Shown: positions 1 to 25,383, numbered from the stretch's first letter. The stretch: 64,000 nt of DNA from Axinella damicornis (GCA_963931865.1 OZ007512.1:14092762-14156761); one strand, 5' to 3'. Numbers and translations: made by a program. The notes: generated by a model from the letters alone, not told the origin.

Positions 1-84
1 ATGTGGGCCTGGGAAAGAGCTGTAGCACCATTAGCTACATCCCATCACTATGGCAACAGGCCACTCCAACCTCCCACCTCTCAC

Positions 85-3000
85 CTGTTCAACTCGGAGG
101 TACTGGCTGCGTACAAACAACAGGTAGAAGATGAGTGAAATTCCCCCAAGAATCTGGAATAAGTCGAAGACACTCAAGTAGACGAGTTGGCAGGCTTTGT
201 CTGTGATGTGAATAGACAGGTGTAGGGGAGAAGGGAGGAAGGGGAGGGGAGAAGAGAGGAAGGGGAGGGGAGAAGGGAGGAAGGGGAGGGGGGAAGGGAG
301 GAAGGGGAGGGGAGAAGGGAGGAAGGGGAGGGGGGAAGGCAGGAAGGCAGGAAGGGGAGGGGAGAAGGGAGGAAGGGGAGAGGAGAAGGGAGGAAGGGGA
401 GAAGGGAGGAAGGGGAGAAGGGAGGAAGGGGAGGGGAGAAGGGAGGAAGGGGAGAAGGGAGGAAGGGGAGGGGAGAAGGGAGGAAGGGGAGGGGAGAAGG
501 GAGGAAGGGGAGGGGAGAAGGGAGGAAGGAGAGGGGAGAAGGGAGGAAGGGGAGGGGAGAAGGGAGGAAGGGGAGGGGAGAAGGGAGGAAGGGGAGGGGA
601 GAAGGGAGGAAGGGGAGAGGAGAAGGGAGGAAGGGAGGAAGGGAGGAAGGGGAGGGGAGAAGGGAGGAAGGGGAGGGGAGAAGGGAGGAAGGGGAGGGGA
701 GAAGGGAGGAAGGGGAGGGGGAAGGGAGGAAGGGGAGGGAAGAAGGGAGAGAGAGGGGGAAGGAGAGAAGTGAATGGAGCAGAGAAGGGGCTAATCATGA
801 GTAGAGGACTGCTAGGAAGAAAAGTGCAATATGCCTCACGCAGCTGTACAGGCACCTGCCTCACGCAGCTGTACAGGTACCTGCCTCACACAGCTGTACA
901 GGCACCTGCCTCACGCAGCTGTACAGGTACCTGCCTCACGCAGCTGTACAGGTACCTGCCTCACGCAGCTGTACAGGTACCTGCCTCACGCAGCTGTACA
1001 GGCACCTGCCTCACGCAGCTGTACAGGCACCTGCCTCACGCAGCTGTACAGGCACCTGCATCACGCAGCTGTACAGGCACCTGCCTCACGCAGCTGTACA
1101 GGCACCAGCCACACGCAGCTGTACAGGCACCTGCCTCACACAGCTGTACAGGCACCTGCCTCATGCAGATGTACAGGCACCTCCCTCACGCAGCTGTACA
1201 GGCACCTGCCTCACACAGCTGTACAGGCACCTGCCTCACGCAGCTGTACAGGCACCTGCCTCACGCAGCTGTACAGGCACCTGCCTCACGCAGCTGTACA
1301 GGCACCTGCATCACGCAGCTGTACAGGCACCAGCCACATGCAGCTGTACAGGCACCTGCCTCACACAGCTGTACAGGCACCTGCCTCACACAGCTGTACA
1401 GGCACCTGCCTCACACAGCTGTACAGGCACCTGCCTCACGCAGCTGTACAGGCACCTGCCTCACGCAGCTGTACAGGCACCTGCCTCACGCAGCTATACA
1501 GGCACCTGCCTCATGCAGCTGTACAGGCACCTGCATCACGCAGCTGTACAGGCACCTGCCTCACGCAGCTGTACAGGCACCTGCCTCACGCAGCTGTACA
1601 GGCACCTGTATCACGCAGCTGTACAGGCACCTGCATCACGCAGCTGTACAGGCACCTGCCTCACGCAGCTGTACAGGCACCTGCCACACGCAGCTGTACA
1701 GGCACCTGCCTCACGCAGCTGTACAGGCACCTGCCTCACGCAGCTGTACAGGCACCAGCCACACGCAGCTGTACAGGCACCTGCCTCACACAGCTGTACA
1801 GCTAGGCACCTGCCTCACACAGCTGTACAGGCACCTGCCTCATGCAGCTGTACACCTGCCTCATGTAGCTGTACAGGCACCTGCCTCATGCAACTGTACA
1901 CCTGCCTCACGCAGCTGTAGAGACACCTGCCTACAGGTACCTGCCTAGAGGACTACATGTAAATCTACATTAGGGGCCACCACTAGCAGTAGTCTCGTTC
2001 CCAGACCCCCCGAGGGCGGTCTGGGAACGAGACTACACTAGCAGAGGATTGCATATACTTTAGAGACTAACTGCAGTCTAGTGGTACGGAGGAAGAGGAG
2101 CTGAAGTAGGGGGCAACGGTCAACACGGAGTTGGGGACCTCCTCCAGAAGGGACAGAATCAGGGCCACCGAGAGGTACACCTTCGCAAGGAGGGTCGGTT
2201 TCAGGAAACCTTTGGCTCTGAAGAGAAACACGGTGATCACCATGACAACGAGGCGAGGGAGCAGGAGGGTTCCAACGAACACCCAGACCAATACCGAAGG
2301 AGCCTCATGGGGACTGTGCGTGTGTGTGTGTGTGTTGACGGGGGGGGGGGGGGTCACTCCGCATAATACCAAATGACAAATTCACTGATCCAAATGTCAC
2401 CACCTATGTTCAACAAGTGATCTACATAAGATGGTGGGCATCTGTACCTTTACAGTGTGCTGAAGATCAGCAGATACGTGCATTAGCCTCGTTCCCAGGC
2501 CACGCACCCTATTCTGCACGGCCTGGGAACGAGGCTAGTACGTCCATGCTCTTTTGTGCTGCTACATCTTAGCCAAACCAATGCACACATGATGTCCCAC
2601 CGGTTGACAGCAAAAGTGATCTCTATGGCAACCAGGAGAGCAAGGGGGAGGAGGGGGACGGGCAGGACAGCGACACGGTACCAGGAGAGGATAAGTTTGT
2701 CCCATGTTGCAGGAAGACAGTTTCTCCCCTTAAAAGGAGAGTCGGCCAATGCAAAGTCTGTAAGGAGATAGAGGGAGGGAGGGAGGGAGGGAGGGAGGGA
2801 GGGAGGGAGGGAGGGAGGGAGGGAGGGAGGGAGGCAGGCAAGTCATTTTGTGTTGAAACTTCCAAATCTGATGATGATCATGTGTAATGCTTCTTCATAA
2901 TGATCATTGGGCAGTCACTGCAATGCAGCAACACAACCACAGGGTCACCACACACACACACACACACACTCACCACACTACAACACACCACTCCGTGAGA

Positions 3001-3461
3001 GCAACTTACCAGGTGATCTGAACTTCAACTCATGATCAAGAGATAGAAATATCAAATATACCTGTGGCGGGAGAGAAGCACCTTGTGTTGACATACTAGC
3101 TCACACTGCACACACCTCCTTCCGCCTGAGGGTGGGACGGGCACTCCCCTCCACCTGGGAGTGGGAGGGGCACTCCCTTCCGCCTGGCCTAAGGGTGGGA
3201 GGGGCACTCCCCTCCGCCTGGCCTGATGGTGGGAAGGGCACTCCCCTCCACCTGGGAGTGGGAGGGGCACTCCCTTCTGCCTGGCCTGAGGGTGGGAAGG
3301 GCACTCCCCTCCACCTGGGAGTGGGAGGGGCACTCCCCTCCGCCTGGCCTAAGGGTGGGAGGGGCACTCCCCTCCGCCTGGCCTGAGGGTGGGAGGGACA
3401 CAACTCCCTCTCCCTTCCGCTCTCCCCTTCCCTTCCCATCTCTCCCCCTCCCCTCACCTCC

Positions 3462-3506
<45 letters not shown>

Positions 3507-5148
3507 TCACCACAGCACTCTGCACAACGGTGATCAGGATGAACCCCACCAGGTTGACTGAGGAGGCGGTTTCAGTGCTCACATCGCTGCTTGTTGATAC
3601 CGGAGCAAACACGATCACTACAACAGCCCTGGGGAGAGGAGGGGCGGCCGTCGGGCAACAATATCTGGCACTACTAAATAGTATGCATATAGCATAACAT
3701 GGATAGTCCTGCCTCCTAGGGCTGAGAGGGACAGGGGGAAGGCACTCACTGGTGTGGGGGTGTGGTCTGGGAACGTGAGGAAGTCACAATGCGATGCATT
3801 CTGCTCTTGGTATTGCATACCATACATGCGAAAATGTTAATGCACTGCTGGTGGTTGGATACAGCAACTTTACTCATATGATGGCACCTGTAATAACTTA
3901 CTTGAGTGCAACCATGGCAATGGTGAGTACCCAGTAGAGAGAACATGTTGCTGTGCATAGGATATTTTGACCAAGGACACGAACACTGTGCGGGATGGGA
4001 GGGAGGGAGGATGGAGGGAGGGAGGAAGGGGGAGAGAGGGTGGTGGGGCAGGAGGGTAGGTGTAAGGAAGGGAGGGGGATAGAGCGAGGGAGACGGACAG
4101 TGGAGCGAGGGGGAGGGAGGCAGAGAGGAAGAAGGGATGGAGAGAGGATGAGAGGGAGTAATCCAACAAGGGCAACCCGCGATCGTCACTTCTGCCGCCA
4201 GGTGCGTTGATTTCCCAGTGGTAAATATGTGACTACACCCACCTGTAAATATGTGACCCCGCCCACATATTTACCCCGCCACAGTAATCCTCTGCCTTTT
4301 GACTGCCTGTCTCCTTCAGCGAACATTGGAACTGTTAAGAGACTATCCCTTCCCCCCCCCCCCCCCCCCCTTCCCCCCCCCCTCCCTTCCTCCCTCCTCC
4401 CCCCCACTGTCTCCCCCAACAACACACCTGTTGTAGAGAGCGAGGAGGATGATGAGCACACACAGGGAGACAGACAAACGGAACAGCTGCACAAAGAACG
4501 CTCCGGGAGAGTCCAGCGAAGAGAGGGGATCTGAATCGATTGTGAGAAGCATACATGGCATGTGTATGTACGTCACTAATAGTGGTCAGCTGAAAACCTA
4601 CAGTGTACAACAGGTATGCTCATTTTCAAGGGGAGGTCACGCCAATAAGCACCACAGTCACAGCTGCGACCGCGCTCGGTCAACCCGTATACTAAGGAAG
4701 TGGTGGAGTCGCTACGCATTCTTCCGTATACTATCGCAAAGTCAACGGTCAAAGCCCGAAAATCAGCGCAGTCAACAGTCAAAGCCTCGAAAATCAGCGC
4801 AGTCAACGGTCAAGCAGCGCATAAGAGCGGTCAAAGTATTGACCTGCAGTCGCAGCTGTGACTGCAGAGTCTATTGGCATGACCTCCCCTTGATTTTGGA
4901 AACCATCCCTTTATTATTATCCTTAGTGTGCACTGTTGTAAACATATTATTCCAAATGGCGCACACCATCCTAGCCTCCTGGCGTAAACTCCCTGAGCTA
5001 AACACTCACCGGTAACGTTCCTAGGGCAAGGGAATATTAGCAGGTGCAGCGCATCCTTGCTCACGACATTTTCCCATGTGTAGTTAGGGCACACCAGTGA
5101 CTCTATGAGCTTCGTGAAGTTCTCAGATATCATGTCAATGTTCTCCGT
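85..5148 (-). CDS. Multi-pass membrane protein, about 7-8 transmembrane helices (3' part off window)
   Basis: I see eight exons whose junctions are all in phase: 5010-5148, 4428-4530, 3902-3985, 3511-3628, 3062-3105, 2601-2723, 2072-2313 and 85-200 (323 codons). The first exon encodes an extracellular-looking stretch with three N-glycosylation sequons (NFT, NYT, NVT) and two cysteines. Hydrophobic helices follow, for example around LSVSLCVLIILLALYN, VNLVGFILITVVQSAV, VLPVPLLPLALLVAIEI, LVVMVITVFLF and ILGGISLIFYLLFV. The 2601-2723 exon uses a weak acceptor (GGGGAG) and the 2072-2313 exon a GTTAGT donor. The protein continues past position 85. The start is uncertain: an ATG sits at 5161-5163, just upstream of the first acceptor, and another short exon near 5221 is possible. 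I do not recognise the family. A 7TM receptor or a transporter would both fit. Nearly the whole last intron (201-2071) is minisatellite. Confidence 0.7.
231..769. repeat. Polypurine minisatellite (GGGGAGAAGGGAGGAA type)
   Basis: Roughly 22-base units of AGGGGAGGGGAGAAGGGAGG with small variants are repeated for 540 bases. The array lies in an intron of the membrane protein gene. The proline-rich reading frame on the other strand is a by-product. Confidence 0.95.
832..1930. repeat. 25-bp minisatellite, about 43 copies
   Basis: The unit TCACGCAGCTGTACAGGCAC plus CTGCC is repeated in tandem with mostly single-base variants (CACACA, CATGCA, CCAGCC). Because 25 is not a multiple of 3, all three forward frames stay open through much of the array and make three false long reading frames. 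The last units are shortened. It lies in the same intron as the polypurine array. Confidence 0.97.
1992..2033. mobile_element. Short fold-back element with TA flanks
   Basis: The arms GTCTCGTTCCCAGACC and GGTCTGGGAACGAGAC are perfect inverse complements around a 10-base loop, flanked on both sides by TA. It belongs to the dispersed CTCGTTCCCAG hairpin family seen across the window. Confidence 0.75.
2486..2535. mobile_element. Short fold-back element with TA flanks
   Basis: Arms GCCTCGTTCCCAGGCC and GGCCTGGGAACGAGGC close a loop of about 18 bases. Flanking TA is present on both sides. Same family as the element at 1992. Confidence 0.75.
2765..2835. repeat. (GGGA)n simple repeat
   Basis: Uninterrupted GGGA tetranucleotide tract in an intron of the membrane protein gene. 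Confidence 0.95.
3118..3503. repeat. Compound minisatellite (33-36 bp units) ending in poly-C
   Basis: Units such as CTCCGCCTGGCCTGAGGGTG and GGAGGGGCACTCCCCTCCAC alternate in tandem to about 3400. A CT-rich tract follows, then about 38 C residues up to 3503, immediately next to the donor side of the 3511-3628 exon. Confidence 0.9.
4164..4274. repeat. Left arm of a large inverted repeat
   Basis: This stretch (CAAGGGCAACCCGCGATCGT onward, through CACCTGTAAATATGTGACCC) is matched in inverse orientation at 5308-5423. The spacer is about 1 kb and holds the first two exons of the membrane protein gene. The arms differ by a few bases and a small indel. Confidence 0.85.
4615..4912. mobile_element. 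Non-autonomous inverted-repeat element
   Basis: The ends are inverse copies: AAGGGGAGGTCACGCCAATA near 4630 and its complement near 4900, each followed inward by the (CA)GTCACAGCTGCGAC motif. The middle carries short direct repeats of the type GTCAAAGCCCGAAAATCAGC. A degraded relative occurs at 15,056-15,220. No transposase is encoded. Confidence 0.7.
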
Positions 5149-5307
5149 CTGAAAGCAGATCACTGGTCAGACATCCACCTCTTTGAATATTCGGGCGTTT
5201 CAACTTGATGCTTACCAGCCTCGAGGCTAGCTAGGTGCACTAGGTAGTCAGTGAAGATACAACACGCACTACATACTACTGTATACTACGAGGTCACATG
5301 TTATATG

Positions 5308-5423
5308 TACAGGTGGGCGGGGTCACATATTTACAGGTGGGTAGGTGGGTGTGGTCACATATTTACCACTGGGTAATCAACGCACCTGGCGGCAGAAGTG
5401 ACGATCGCGGGTTGCCCTTGTTG
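5308..5423. repeat. Right arm of a large inverted repeat
   Basis: Inverse complement of 4164-4274. It ends 12 bases before the start codon of the coiled-coil gene, so one arm forms part of that gene's 5' leader. Confidence 0.85.
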
Positions 5424-5435
5424 TTAGCGTTCACC

Positions 5436-15479
<10,044 letters not shown>

Positions 15480-16290
15480 CTAGTGTCAGTGCTGGTAGTA
15501 ATCCTGAGAGTATTGTATCATGCATAGAGTATCACATCAAATATTTATATTCTGTGCATGCGCTGTGCAGGTGGTGGGCCTGTAGTTACATGTACATATG
15601 TGGCACACAAGATGATTGTGTACGTTCTAACACAAAAGACGTGATGCGTCTTGGCACAACTTAGAATTGGTATCAGCTCAGAATCATGCAGAGGACATGG
15701 CAGCAATAGTTAACTCAGACCGGTCTCTCAACTCTATTTTTGCCCTTGAAGTTAGTACACAATTTATATCAATACATATTGCTCTTATGGGGCCATCTCC
15801 ATATATGAAAGCCATGCAATCATGAGAGGTCTGTAATATAATTATGGCTATGAGACTCCGCAGCTTCAGGGTCAATACCGGAGGTTCTGTGTGAACACAA
15901 TGGGTGGGTCGGGGAGGCGGGAATGTTCGCCCGAAAGCAGCAAGATGGGCTACATGTTGGATGTTGAGTCAGAGCCAGGTGGGCTGCAATTTCTAACCCT
16001 GGTGACCTGGTCGCAGCTCTAAGCATGTGTCTAAGTATTGCACATATAGCCTAGGAGTGACCGTCCTATGCTTGCTTTGCAAGTGGCTGAACTGCCATGC
16101 AACCTGCGCACCCGCTTGACCGGCCGGGCGGAGAGGGGCTAGCAGCTAGACTGACCCTCTATGAACAAAGCATGGAGTCGAGAACAAAGCTTATCGTGCG
16201 GTTTGAATTTTCATAGGCCCAGTGACCTTTGAACCGCAGGGGGGCGCGCGCCACCGGAAGCGGGTTTAAATACTGAATTTGTAGCAAGTT
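15480..16290. other. Intergenic region, nothing clearly supported
   Basis: This lies downstream of the coiled-coil gene stop and should include its 3' UTR. I find no exon with credible splice sites, no recognised repeat family and no RNA gene. Confidence 0.5.
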
Positions 16291-16294
16291 TTGG

Positions 16295-16700
16295 CGGGAA
16301 GTCGGGATGGCGCACTCGTTAAGCACTTGCTTTACAGCCTGGGGGTTGAGTGTTCGTCTCCCCAATAACCGAGTACGAGTCTGGGCCACTCCGTACACAC
16401 CGGTTCCTGACTTCCCCGCCTAGCAGCTTGAGTACGCCGGTTCCCATCTGACCACCGAAGCTAAAGAAAGGTGTTCTGGTTGAAAGCAGGTTAGCCTCCT
16501 GTGATTCCAGTCACCGCCGCCTATCCAGCGCTCCTGAGGCTTACACTTCGGTGTCTGACCTGTCATGGAGGGGTGGGTTGTTGCTAGGTTGTTCTTTTTT
16601 TTTTCTCTCATGGCTAGCTAGGCTTGTTTTTTTTTTGTTTTTTTTTTTTCTCATGGAAAGCTAGGCTTGTTTTTTTTGTTTTTTTCCTCATGGAGGGAGG
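16295..16700 (+). mobile_element. Probable tRNA-derived SINE
   Basis: The head resembles a tRNA: an A-box-like TGGCGCACTCGTTAAGCAC near 16,309 and a B-box-like GGGTTGAGTGTTCGTCTCC about 45 bases later. A non-tRNA body of about 200 bases follows, then a T-rich tail with short TTGTTTTTTT / CTCATGG repeats. No acceptor-stem pairing supports a working tRNA gene. Confidence 0.55.
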
Positions 16701-16919
16701 CTGCTAGGCTTGTTCTTCTCATGGAGAGGCTGCTAGGCTTCTTTTTCCCCTTCCTTGTACAGAGAGGCTGCTAATTTGTGGAGGCTGCTAGCTACTTGAG
16801 GCTGCTATACGTAGACTTGTTTCCTTGGCCAAAGTCTATAATGGAGCTTGTATAATATATTATATTATACGGCTCGAGCTTGTACAAAGTGATAATATGA
16901 CTGCATACTAGACAGTAGA

Positions 16920-17315
16920 CACCAGGACATAGGAATAACAGGTTACGTGCAGGGTATATATATATACCAGGACACAGCCGGAATAACCGGTCACATGCAG
17001 GGTACCAGAACACAGACGGAATAACCGGTCACATGCAGGGTACCAGGACACAGACGGAATAACCGGTCACATGCAGGGGTACCAGAACACAGGAATAACC
17101 GGTCACATGCAGGGGTACCAGAACACAGGAATAACCGGTCACATGCAGGGGTACCAGAACACAGGAATAACCAGTCACATGCAGGGTACCAGAACACAGA
17201 CGGAATAACCAGTCACATGCAGGGTACCAGGACACAGCCGGAATAACCAGTCACATGCAGGGGTACCAGGACACAGGAATAACCGGTCACATGCAGGGGT
17301 ACCAGGACACAGGAA
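16920..17315. repeat. GGTCACATGCAGGGGTACCA minisatellite, about 10 copies
   Basis: Units of 34-42 bases (GGAATAACCGGTCACATGCA followed by GGGTACCAGAACACA) with optional GACG/GCC insertions. It lies just downstream of the stop codon of the MPPED-type gene. Confidence 0.95.
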
Positions 17316-17391
17316 ACTGAACCTCTAAAATTATTGTAACAACTACATCAAAATATATAGCGAGTCTCAACAGAAATGTAGCGCATCAATG

Positions 17392-18388
17392 CTAGGCCTT
17401 GTTGGGAACATCAAACACAATGGGAGGGTTCAAAGGTCGGTAGAAGTAATTGCAGGTGGATGCATTGACATATACAGTATTGCCATCAGTGGTCATGCCG
17501 TATCCTGGAGGGAGGAGAGAGGGAAGGAGGGAGGGAAGGAGGAGGGAGAGAGGGATGAAAAACAGAACTGTAGGGTGGGTGGTGGTGCACTGACTCGACT
17601 CTGTGCTGGGTTTGAAGGTGGTTCACCTTAAAAAAAGGAATATACCCTTTGTCCTTCCAGAAAAAAACAGAAAATCACTTAATGGTAACTCAAGCTAGTT
17701 CGGTGATGATGTCATATGACCACCCTGGTCCAGGACCTGAATGAAAACCTTCCACAGTCCAGGGTTATCAAGAACTGAACTACAACTACTTTCAGCCATC
17801 GGTCCTCTGCAAGTTCTATCTCTTACGATCCTACCAACTTGCTGCCCTCATTCCCCCCCCCCCCCCCCTCACCTTCATGGATGTGTCCGAACACGTGGTA
17901 CTTAGGCCGCACCCTCTCCTGCACCACATGCAATAGCTGCACACACCCGGACCTCCCCCCGTGCTTCAGAATATCACCGTACCCCAGCGGGGGGCCATGG
18001 GTCACCAGCACGTCGATGCCATCAGGGATGAGGTCCCACTTCTCCAGACACTCCTCCCCGCGAGGAAGATTGAAACCCCACCCACCAAACTCAGGCTGCC
18101 TGTGTAATAGTCAAGAAGTGCCCCTATAGTAATCCAATTGTTAAGTCCGCGAAGAGTGGGCATAATTATTGTTACCATGGAGATCCCCATATCCTGATTC
18201 CATTAATGGTGGTCTCCTGGTCCTCAAGGTAGGTGACGTCCTTGGCGTCTCTGATAAGTGATTTCAGTTCCTCACAGTCGTACTTGTGTGGGTGGCTGAA
18301 CTTTTGCCACAGTGTGCCATAGTTGGCGGAGTCAAACGTGAGGTCATGATTACCGGCTATCACTACCTGGAGAGGAGTGGGTCAGTGT

Positions 18389-18463
<75 letters not shown>

Positions 18464-20042
18464 AGGGGGGGCGTGTGTGTGTGGAGGGGGGGCGTGTGTG
18501 GGAAGGGAACAGACTTATGTGTGGAGGGAGTGTATGTGTGTAGTATATATATATATAATTATAGTGGAATTGGCAAATGTGATCACAAACAAAGGCGCAG
18601 GATGATACATTCCAATGTTTCTCGGATTTTTGAGTGGCTAAATAAGAGTTGCTAGGTGCCAAATGGGATGCCTACTAATCAGTGCTAATCAACAGGGGAT
18701 TGCTATTGACTTATACAGTGTACGTGGGAAGGGAGTGTACGTGGGGAGTGTACGTGGGGAGGCAGTGTACGTGGGGAGGCAGTGTACGTGGGGAGGGAGT
18801 GTACGTGGGAAGGGAGTGTACGTGGGGAGGAGTGTACTAGGGCCTGAACAATTAGTTGAATTAGTCGACTAGTTGACTGAATGAAGGTTGTTGACTACAT
18901 TTCTTGCATGTCAACTAGTCGAGAGGGCCATCCTTACTCCTAGCATGTAGAGATGCTAGTGTGTTTGAACAAAATAGTCTGTGATTTGAGTGAAGTGATT
19001 TGTGCTGTGTACATGCAGCCAGTGATGACATTCTGTCATTTCTCAGTTGGTACTCAATTAGTCGACTAGTCGTGCAAACTACAAACCAATTAGTCGACTA
19101 GAGAAATTCACTAGTCGTTCGGGCCCTAGAGTGTACGTGGGGAGGGAGTATATGTGGGGAGTGTACGTGGGGAGGGAGTGTACGTGGGGAGGCAGTGTAC
19201 GTGGGAAGTGTATGTGGGGAGTGTACGTGGGGAGGCAGTGTACGTGGGGAGGGAGTGTACGTGGGGAGGGAGTGTACGTGGGGAGGGAGTGTACGTGGGG
19301 AGTGTACGTGGGGAGGCAGTTTACGTGGGTAGGGAGTGTACGTGGGGAGGGAGTGTACGTGGGGAGGGAGTGGGAGGAAGAAATTCTATTCCTCAGCAAG
19401 CAAGTGAGTGTCACTTCAACAACTCAGCTAGCTGGCACTCCATAGTTTTGATACCAACACTCGCTAATGTATCAACACTACCTTGTGTTTGTGGGGGAGG
19501 GAGTCCAGGAATTGTTTGAATTTCTCAATGTCCTTTGGGAGACCAATGTTTGAGAAATCCCCTGCATGAATAAGGACGTCACCCGCGGGGACAGAGAGGT
19601 TGTTTGTACGAGTGTGTGTATCTGGGGAAGGGGGGGGGGAGGGAGAGAGAGAGAGAGAGAGGAAGTAGAGGAGGGAGGGGTTAGCACGACTACTGCTACA
19701 AAGCCAATCCTATCTTCTGTGTTAGCTTGCTGTATATGAGACTATGAGTATCATCGAGGTGATATACAGCAAGCCTTGCCCACTCGTGCTCAAGGTCAGG
19801 CGTCTGGTGATCAACAAGTTTAGTTTCTTCATAGTATGTATGTCGCCCCACACACCTGATATGCACACAAATCGTGTGTGTGCCTCGGGCTTTGGAGCGT
19901 CATATGGCAGAGGGTCCACTGCCTCCACCTTCCTCTTCAACTGGAGGATGCTCCAGGCTTTGTCAGGGTCGTAGGAGTAGTTCGGAACTCTGGTCTCAGT
20001 GGTGGAAGTTGGGTCGGCCATTTTAGTACTATTTGCACCCAT
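17392..20042 (-). CDS. MPPED2-like: MPPED1/2-type metallophosphoesterase, 285 aa, 5 exons
   Basis: Exons 19856-20042, 19482-19621, 18176-18366, 17873-18099 and 17392-17504 join in phase to 285 codons plus TAG; human MPPED2 is about the same length. Class III phosphodiesterase motifs run in order: DTHT (residues 63-66), GDFSN (from 83), GNHD (114-117), THGPPLG (H207) and GHIHEG (H245, H247), with the MPPED-specific end INGIRIWGSPW ... GWGFNLPRG ... NASTCNYFYRPLNPP. The family uses two metal ions to hydrolyse phosphodiesters, and mammalian members have weak cyclic nucleotide phosphodiesterase activity. Mammalian MPPED2 has glycine in the GGIHEG position, but this protein has histidine. A second ATG seven codons downstream (MADP) is an alternative start. 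Intron 2 contains a minisatellite and an inserted hAT-like element. Confidence 0.95.
18391..18502. repeat. (GT)n microsatellite and GTGTGTGGAGGGGGGGC repeats
   Basis: A GT run of about 36 repeats is followed by two GGAGGGGGGGCGTGTGTG units, in an intron of the MPPED-type gene. Confidence 0.95.
18718..19376. repeat. GTACGTGGGGAGGGAGT minisatellite, interrupted by a transposon
   Basis: Units of about 17 bases run from 18,718 to 18,837 and resume from 19,129 to 19,376. The gap is the hAT-like element below. Confidence 0.95.
18838..19128. mobile_element. Non-autonomous hAT-like element with 8-bp target duplication
   Basis: The ends are TAGGGCCTGAAC and its near complement GTTCGGGCCCTA, with subterminal inverse copies of AATTAGTCGACTAGT. 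Both sides are flanked by GAGTGTAC (18,830-18,837 and 19,129-19,136), which fits the 8-bp duplication of hAT elements. However, the host minisatellite unit itself contains that octamer. No coding capacity. A partial relative lies at 45,512-45,597. Confidence 0.75.
19626..19680. repeat. Purine-rich tract
   Basis: Poly-G followed by (GA)n, acting as the pyrimidine tract of the acceptor for exon 19482-19621 on the minus strand. Confidence 0.8.
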
Positions 20043-21102
20043 GAACTAGAGGAGAGGAGAGACGAGAAGTCAAGTTAGCTGCTATTAATTGAGCATCTCA
20101 AATACGGGCCCTGAGGCGAACATTCCATCCTAAATTATGTCTGTGCTGCCTGCTCCAAATTTGGAAAGAATTTTACAGTATACACAACCTGTACATTGTA
20201 TGTTGTACAGCGTACATGTACTTAGAACACAAGAGGTGGTCACTGGATTACGCACTGTACTTAGAGCTGCGACTCCCATGTATGGTAATGGTATGGCTTA
20301 ACCATAAAACCACACAGCCCCAGTGGACTATTGCCAGAGCACAGGGTCGCCGGCAGTTTTAGCAGTGTGGTCACACAGTCACAGGCAGTTTTTGGACGGT
20401 CACAGCCTGCGACCGTCCAAAAACTGCCGATGACCCTGTGCCCATTGCAAAAATCCACCGGGACTGTGTGATTTTTTTACAGAGTAGTATACGGTAAGCC
20501 ACACCTACATCTGCCGTATATGGGGTCACAGTCCCCAGTCGCAGCTCTAAGTACGGTGCTTATGGGCGTGACCACCCCTTGCATAGGATGACCGGAATGA
20601 TCCAACTTTAATGTGAGACAGGTGTACAGAGTTGTCTCATGGGTGCTACCCCAATCCTTCGTTAGAGGTTATATACGACTAGTGTCTCCTCTGGTCTACC
20701 AAGTGTCACTCTTCAGATAGCATAGTCCCTAGGGACTACACTATCTGTGGTCTATCTAACCTCAATCCATGCATCATAATTTGCAGTAAAGGCTGCTCCT
20801 AGTCTAACATGTCTAGCATGCAACTGAGTTCCGAATGAGACATTTGCTGATGTCAATATAACAGACATGCAATGGAGATGGCTCACCCTAGTCAAGGGCA
20901 GTCTGCAAGCCTCTCAGTGCAGCAACGGAGGCCCTCAAGCAGTCACTATAAATTATTGCAGAATTGATATTACCGCATCACGTGATCCTACTCACTGTGT
21001 ACACCAGCCACGCCCACACCTGCACAACACATGGCGAAAACGAAGAATAGTTGTTGATCGTTTGAGATTCGAAAACTAGAGTCGAGAAGGGGAAGTGCGT
21101 CC
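20043..21102. promoter_or_regulatory. Divergent intergenic region between the MPPED-type and PTB-adaptor genes
   Basis: About 1.06 kb separates the two divergent start codons. It contains an inverted repeat around 20,383-20,428 (CAGTTTTTGGACGGTC facing GACCGTCCAAAAACTG) inside a larger palindromic element from about 20,270 to 20,550 with AGCTGCGACTCC at both ends. It also has a short palindrome near 20,718-20,742 (AGATAGCATAGTCCCTAG / CTACACTATCT). No TATA box is evident. Confidence 0.5.
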
Positions 21103-25050
<3,948 letters not shown>

Positions 25051-25383
25051 TCAGGCCTGGGTGCCTGTTTGTCAAGTGGACATTCATACACAACCCATCT
25101 TGATAGCAGCAAGATGAGAACAAGATTGTTGTTATAGTAACAAGAATGTATTCATATAGCTGATAGTGTTTCTAACATGCATGCAGTGAAGAAATGGGGA
25201 TGGGTTATCCAACTGAAGTTCAGAGCATCAATTTCAATAAATTTTCTATAACAGGGTGTGACTATATAACCCACACGCACTATGAACCGATGGTCAAAGT
25301 CATGCAAGAATTCTAGCCTGGAATTCACAAGAACACTAAAATACAGTCTTTCATTCCTAACACTGACAGGGGACGGGCGTTTA

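Noticed and set aside
832..1930. Three long overlapping plus-strand reading frames (up to 392 codons)
   Set aside because: They come from a 25-bp repeat without stop codons in any of the three forward frames; no start context, splice signal or domain supports coding.
16309..16380. Functional tRNA gene in the SINE-like head
   Set aside because: A- and B-box-like blocks are present but the acceptor stem does not pair, and the body and tail fit a SINE.
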